Assembly: GCA_018806985.1 (NCBI GenBank) | Contig: JADANN010000070.1 | Location: 1 to 64,000, forward strand | Source: Angiostrongylus vasorum | Lineage: Eukaryota; Nematoda; Chromadorea; Rhabditida; Metastrongylidae | Direction of reading: 5' to 3' | Length of the DNA: 64,000 nucleotides | Shown: positions 59,411 to 64,000 of the stretch, piece after piece | How the letters are laid out: each line of letters starts with the position of its first letter | Position numbering within the stretch: position 1 is the stretch's first letter | Notes under the pieces: model-generated | What the model was told of the DNA's origin: nothing | The model's database searches: none | Seen by the model: the letters and a program-made list of their open reading frames with translations, nothing else | Program-made: the position numbers and the translations under genes

Positions 59411-59779
59411 CTTTTCTCAGCTGAACAAAAGATCATAGACGTGGGTTCTGAACCAGTACAGTATGATGGAATAGCCAATGTGTGAAGTAGGTAACATCTT
59501 CTATTCGTCACAATATGGTTGCTCTTCACATAAGCCGTGCCGTGAAGTGACCCCCATATCACTCTACGGCTTTCTTTCTCCTGGGAAATCAAGTTTCGAT
59601 GCAAGACACACGCTGTAGGCGGAAAACCCGCAGAACGGTTTCCATTCTTATTTATTCCTTCCAATCCAAATTTTCCGATTCCGTATTCGCCCTCGTTGGA
59701 TTTTCCTATTCTGGCTTTGAGGTCTCCGACCACCATTTTATAAAGCGCTTTATTATTGCAGATGACTACCTTTAACTCT

Positions 59780-60685
59780 TAGTAGAACGCAAGTAATTTT
59801 TTGCTTTTCAGCTGCATAGGTCGGTTGGTAGCAAATTATGATAATGGTTGTCCTATGACGCATTGGTTAAAGGCGGAGAATTGCCATGTGAGAAAGAAAC
59901 ATCTCTTGCTAGTCGACAAGATGAACAGCAGATAATAGATGACAACGCCTATATAACCGATATTTTTTCACTATGTCGCTCTTTCTGTTTTTTTGATTTC
60001 TATAGGGCAATCGTATAAAATTTGATGCAATCCTCTGCTTTAAGAAGGACGTGAAGATCGGCATCTGAAAAAGACGGTTTTTAGTAGTATATGTGCAGAG
60101 TAGGAAACAATTTCCATGTAGTGTGTGTGTTCATAAGATCCGATTCAAGTGACATTGCACACAACCTGAGATTTCGTTGCCTCTCACCTGTAGTCTCCTT
60201 GCCCGACATCAGAGATGGGAGCATCAAGTGTGCGGCGTACTGGGGCTGCTCAATTGCAGGTGGTGAACTTTGATCTTCCCTGGAGTAGTGACTTAAGCCT
60301 GCAAGCGCAGTTCCAGGTCTCCACCACGGTGTTAATCTGAGGCGTGTCTTTTCGGCAACGATTATTTTGTTCGGCCTTCTTACTAGCTGATTGAAAACGA
60401 CATTAAAGCTAAAATCGAAAATAAAAGTAGGAATGGAAAAAATAGCCTATCACTGAATAACCACGTGAAAGCAAACGGGAAAGTTAGTAAAACATTTATT
60501 GTAAAGAATGCACCATAGAATATAGAAAGAATTTATGAGACTGCCGTTAAGCATTAAGAATTCAATGTGTTTGTTCTAGTTTTAATTTGAGACCTATTTT
60601 AGTCTATTTGATTCTGCATGCTGTTACACTACGTTCTCACCTGTATCACTTGACTTTTTTTCTAACTGTCGATTAACTCGACCGA
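59780..60685. other. Tubulin intron 8, unassigned
   Basis: About 900 bases between two LINE copies. It may contain more of the RTE-2 5' end near 60,200-60,350, but I cannot show it. Confidence 0.4.
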
Positions 60686-60689
60686 ACGC

Positions 60690-62460
60690 CAGTAAACCTT
60701 CCATTTCTCTATGTCTCATCCAAGAACAACCCGGTGGGTTGTACACTCTCTAGGAATTCATTGAATATCTTATGATCCTTCAAGAGTTCTTGTGAAAAAC
60801 TCTGACCATCGGGTCGGTGGTTGCCCTGCAGTACGTTTGCCTTGCTCACCTTGCCTTCAAAAAATTTAGCCTATAGAGCGACTGCTTTGATTTTTGACCA
60901 TTAACGTAGGCTGAAGCTTCGAATCCCTTCCCTCACTTGTGTGATATGTGATACTTCTAGCATCGTGCTTCTGACTGCGCGTTCAATAACGCTATGAGAC
61001 CTTTCACTCTGCTTCCGTAGCAGCCACAAGTCTAGGGCATAGGCTAAAGGAGTAAATCGTGGTTTTGAAAACGTGGGCGTAGTGTTGAATGTTCCTTGTT
61101 CTCTACATTACATCCTCAATGTTTTTAATACTTCTAAGCCATTCGCTTCCACCTACTCAGCACTGGAACGAAGCCTCTCGCAATGGTGACCTCACCACCC
61201 AGGTGGACGAAGATCATTTGCAGATATTCAACATGTTGAGCGTGAATGAAGCATACGAAACCAATCCGTTACTCATGAAAATCATTTTGCGAGATTTAGT
61301 CGAAGACCAATCCTTCCACAGGCTTTATCAGAGTCGGCAAGCACACGTTTCCCACATTTTCGTGAAAATGAGTTCTTCCAAGAAAAAGGCGATAGTCTGG
61401 TTTCCTGTAGAATTTTTGGAGAGAAGAGAGACATCGGCTAGGTGAAATCTTCGATTTACTACGCGATCTATCTCGTTGTGGTATTCTCCAAAGGGAGACT
61501 CCCAAGTCCAGCGGTGAGAGTGGAATATTTGGAATTGCCAGTTAGAATGAATGGTCCTGATCGTCATGATAAGCTCAGAGAGCCGCTCACCCAGCTCGTA
61601 CCATTCTAATCCGTAGGCTCTGTTGTTCTGCGTTCTAATTTTGTAAGTCCATATAGAACGCATCGACTTCGCCATCGTCACAGCCTGATGATGTCGTTGT
61701 GTACAAAATGAAAATTGTCAACGCCTGTGTTGATTCACATTTCTTCAGGGAGAACGCCAACGCCGCCTCCACTTTCATATGTCTCAAGGAACAGTTCATC
61801 TTCGGTGTCATAGACGGCTTTGAATGAGTGGTGTCTTCTCGTCTCTGCTAGTCCGATGACGTCGTACCTAACCGTTCAATTCAGCATGTTAAAGTCCTCT
61901 GTCAACAATACAGATGCAAGTGAGCGAGCATTGTATCTACAAATCGTCACTTTAACCACTCGCGATTTGGGCGGCTTGCAGTGGCACTGTGATTTCAGCA
62001 ACCTCTCCGCACTCGTCCTGCAAAACACCGCCTTATCGGGGCTTTTTTCAGGATCAGGATAATGAAGCCTACATATTACTGACAGTCATCCTGCCAGTCT
62101 CTCAAAGTGCAGACGGAAGGCTTATATTTTGAAGGCGACTGCTAACCGACTCCCGTAAACATCCCTTTCATTTCATTGCAAGGTTTTGGCCGAACTGAGT
62201 GGTAGAATGCGATCCGCATAAACGAGTACACACCCACAAACGCAAGCATTGATACGACTTTGTAAACACAGAAGCTACGAGAGAAATAACCGAAGCAGGG
62301 ACAGAGCGTACATTCCCTGGATCCTCATGCGTCTCAGCAAAGCATAAGGTTGCTTTTTGATCCACGATCAAATAACTCTCTATCCGCTACCTCGGCACGC
62401 ACCACGTTGCTTCGCGCCTAACCGGAATGAGATCCGTCATTGAAGGAGATCCATGGACAC
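60690..62460 (-). mobile_element. RTE-1c LINE copy in tubulin intron 8, antisense, RT core deleted
   Basis: On the minus strand the 5' ~270 bases (62,460-62,190) match the 5' end of RTE-1a. The endonuclease start VTICRYNARSLAS and DVIGLAETRRHHSFKAVYDT lie near 62,000-61,800. GLEWYELGERLSELIMTIRT, HSHRWTWESPFGEYHNEI and VNRRFHLADVS follow to 61,400. At about 61,345 the sequence jumps directly to the RT C-terminal words LADSDKACGRIGLRLNLAK, then a degraded 3' part to 60.69 kb. The RT fingers and palm, about 1.5 kb, are deleted. Confidence 0.8.
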
Positions 62461-62825
62461 CACGTCTTGCTTTGTTTTAATACATATGACATTCCACGTC
62501 TCTACAGTGTTCATACACAAGGGTTTTTTTCTAAATCTGTGACATTTTGTATTTTCCACTGTTTTTCTTTACGTAGTTGGCTTCTGTATATTAATACACT
62601 GAAAAGATAAGCATGTGAGCTTATCTAACGCTTATTATACATTTTACGGTCTTTCTAATTACTAGTGTTTTTTTAACATTGCTTCTACGTGTGCGATGTT
62701 AACTATGTCTATTTACTTATCCGACCATCACTACACCGAAAAGGAAAATATTTGCGTTTGCTTGAGGTGCTATTCTGTCATTTCACATATCCGTTCATTT
62801 CTATGTTAATTTTTTCATTTTTTAG
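62461..62825. other. Tubulin intron 8, 3' end
   Basis: About 365 A+T-rich bases, no repeat recognised, ending in CATTTTTTAG. Confidence 0.5.
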
Positions 62826-62957
62826 TATCGTGCTATCTCCGTACCAGAGTTGACACAGCAGTGCTTTGATGCAAAGAACATGATGGCGGCAAGTGACCCA
62901 CGTCACGGAAGATATCTAACAGCAGCTGCGATATTTAGAGGTAGAATGAGCATGAAG
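62826..62957 (+). pseudogene. Beta-tubulin exon 9 (residues 281-324)
   Basis: [44 protein letters not shown], with GTAAGC donor. Cys303 is Ser. The frame is open, and the next exon is outside the window. Confidence 0.94.
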
Positions 62958-63094
62958 GTAAGCGGAAACTTTCAATTCCTTATGTATTTCATTAAACAAA
63001 ATTGTTTAACCACATGTGTGAAGTGACGTTCAAACTATTCGATGTTGTAATCAGTTGTCTGGAAAAAGTACGGCCATTTTTCCTCATATTCACA

Positions 63095-63365
63095 GTGAGA
63101 GTAGCTGAAGCTCAGTGGTTAGAGCTACCCTGGTGTCGGTTGTATCATATTTACCTTCTGAGCAAACCCCTTATCTCTTAGAGGTCTACGAATTAGTGCC
63201 AGACTTGTCTACCAAGGTGTAAATAACGACTTGATATTTCCGTTGGTGCTTGTCAGCAACTGTAGTATTGTCTATGTGTAGTCAGTTGGTCAGCCACTTT
63301 TGCGATGCTCAATGGAGTTCGATGTTTGATGCATCTCTAAGAAATTGATAAACTACGGAGGAATC
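63095..63365 (+). mobile_element. Old, diverged SINE with a tRNA-like head
   Basis: The head GTAGCTGAAGCTCAGTGGTT with AGAGCTACC resembles a tRNA A-box region. GGTTGTATCAT stands where a B-box would be. The body echoes the SINE family: TTAGTGCCAGACTTGTCT, CGATGCTCAATGGAGTTCGA and GATGCATCTCTAAGAAATTG. The match is imperfect throughout, so age or a sister family is implied. Confidence 0.5.
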
Positions 63366-64000
63366 GCACTTTTCCATTCACTAGACTGTGCCCACAGAAA
63401 AATTAACGGAATCTCTTCTCTTCATACCGCAATCTTTTCATTGCTTAGCCTTTCTGCCACGGAGCTTTAATAATTAACCTATGTTCCACTACTGATATTG
63501 GTTCTCTTCGGCATCCACCTTGGCACTTTCGTCTTCTTTTGACTAATTGAATTAATCTAGCCCGTTTATCGATCGTCGATATTGTTTGTACTGAGCATAG
63601 CCCATCTATTGGAGCAGAACGCATAGTTCTATTAGTATTTTCCTTTCTATATGAAACGGCGAGTGTGCGAACTGTTTATATCATAGTCTTATGGTTCCCA
63701 TCTTTCTAGTGAACAACTGACAGCTTCAGGCGAACTAAAACAGATGGCTACTACATCTGTCCGCGTTATACACAATACGTTTTGCCAACCTTGTTGTGAG
63801 TAATGTTTTAAATGCAAATATCAATAAGAAATATTTGTGGATTTCTGTCTACTGAATGCAGTTTGATAGCGATAACATGTGCCAAAGCTCTATCTTCAGT
63901 TTCAATTGAGTTGGCAGTTCATGCTGATAAAGTTCATACTGTAATAGAACCTGCGAATAATATGGCATAGTTGTGCTGAAGCAGCGTTTGTTCAAAGTGT
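63366..64000. other. Tubulin intron 9, partial, unassigned
   Basis: Sequence to the window edge with no recognised exon or repeat. The remaining tubulin exon or exons should lie further right. Confidence 0.5.

Larger units (their letters stand above)
57260..59775 (-). mobile_element. RTE-2 LINE (second family) in tubulin intron 8, antisense, with nested insertions
   Basis: A second RTE-type family is read on the minus strand. An endonuclease segment with VVGDLKARIGKSNEGEYGIG, KFGLEGINKNGNRSAGF and VTNRRCYLLHTLAIPS is at 59,736-59,404. After an interruption come RT segments: HHIQTVSRFTESLTFVAYKK and AFGSVETNATLSSL at 58,287-58,200, and IAETTSYVCLRRSMNTENNT and KEELYRG at about 57,790-57,690. 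The C-terminal LKRCFLKYNRHKQDLAGMWN and AKHRSNVHVVRRTADRCMES lie at 57,540-57,330. The words differ from RTE-1, so it is a separate family. A PLE fragment and a SINE occupy 58.68-59.41 kb between the endonuclease and RT. Confidence 0.8.

Overview
This is eukaryotic, intron-rich, A+T-leaning DNA, most likely from a nematode. The evidence is a beta-tubulin locus of the nematode mec-7/tbb-4 class, together with Penelope-like elements (PLEs), RTE-clade LINEs and tRNA-derived SINEs of the type that crowd parasitic (strongylid-like) nematode genomes. The species cannot be named from this sequence. No bacterial gene, operon or CRISPR array is present.

Bases 1-25,604 form one tandem satellite array of about 84 head-to-tail units of about 305 bp. 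Units between roughly 15.66 and 22.97 kb are almost identical, while both flanks are diverged and share old variant classes. Reading frames in this block are by-products of the repeat. Satellite units also occur outside the array as insertions flanked by target-site duplications: one inside a LINE at 30.55 kb, and a head-to-head pair at 42.73 kb.

Bases 25.86-38.6 kb are a retroelement graveyard. It holds one RTE LINE on the + strand (28.16-31.93 kb) and at least four PLE copies of two families, A and B. PLE proteins are recognised by a reverse transcriptase with an SDKGG block and GQRLAPSLA motif and by a C-terminal GIY-YIG nuclease. Their terminal repeats carry minimal hammerhead-ribozyme motifs, some with every core base kept. 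The best copy (35.27-38.60 kb) has inverted terminal arms of about 500 bp.

Bases 38.7-39.65 kb contain exons of a small cysteine-containing host protein of unknown function. Bases 40.7-45.4 kb hold a retroelement-like fragment, a SINE, a TA/TATC microsatellite, a collapsed PLE terminal repeat and the 42.7-kb satellite insertion.

Bases 45,495-62,957 and beyond carry nine exons (residues 1-324) of beta-tubulin in frame-consistent order. The gene appears to be a pseudogene: Trp21 and Trp101 are both TAG, and exon 2 has a one-base insertion. Its introns are swollen by three LINE copies, two PLE coding remnants, a PLE terminal repeat and several SINEs. Every coding retroelement inside the introns lies antisense to the tubulin gene. 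The gene continues past the right edge of the window.
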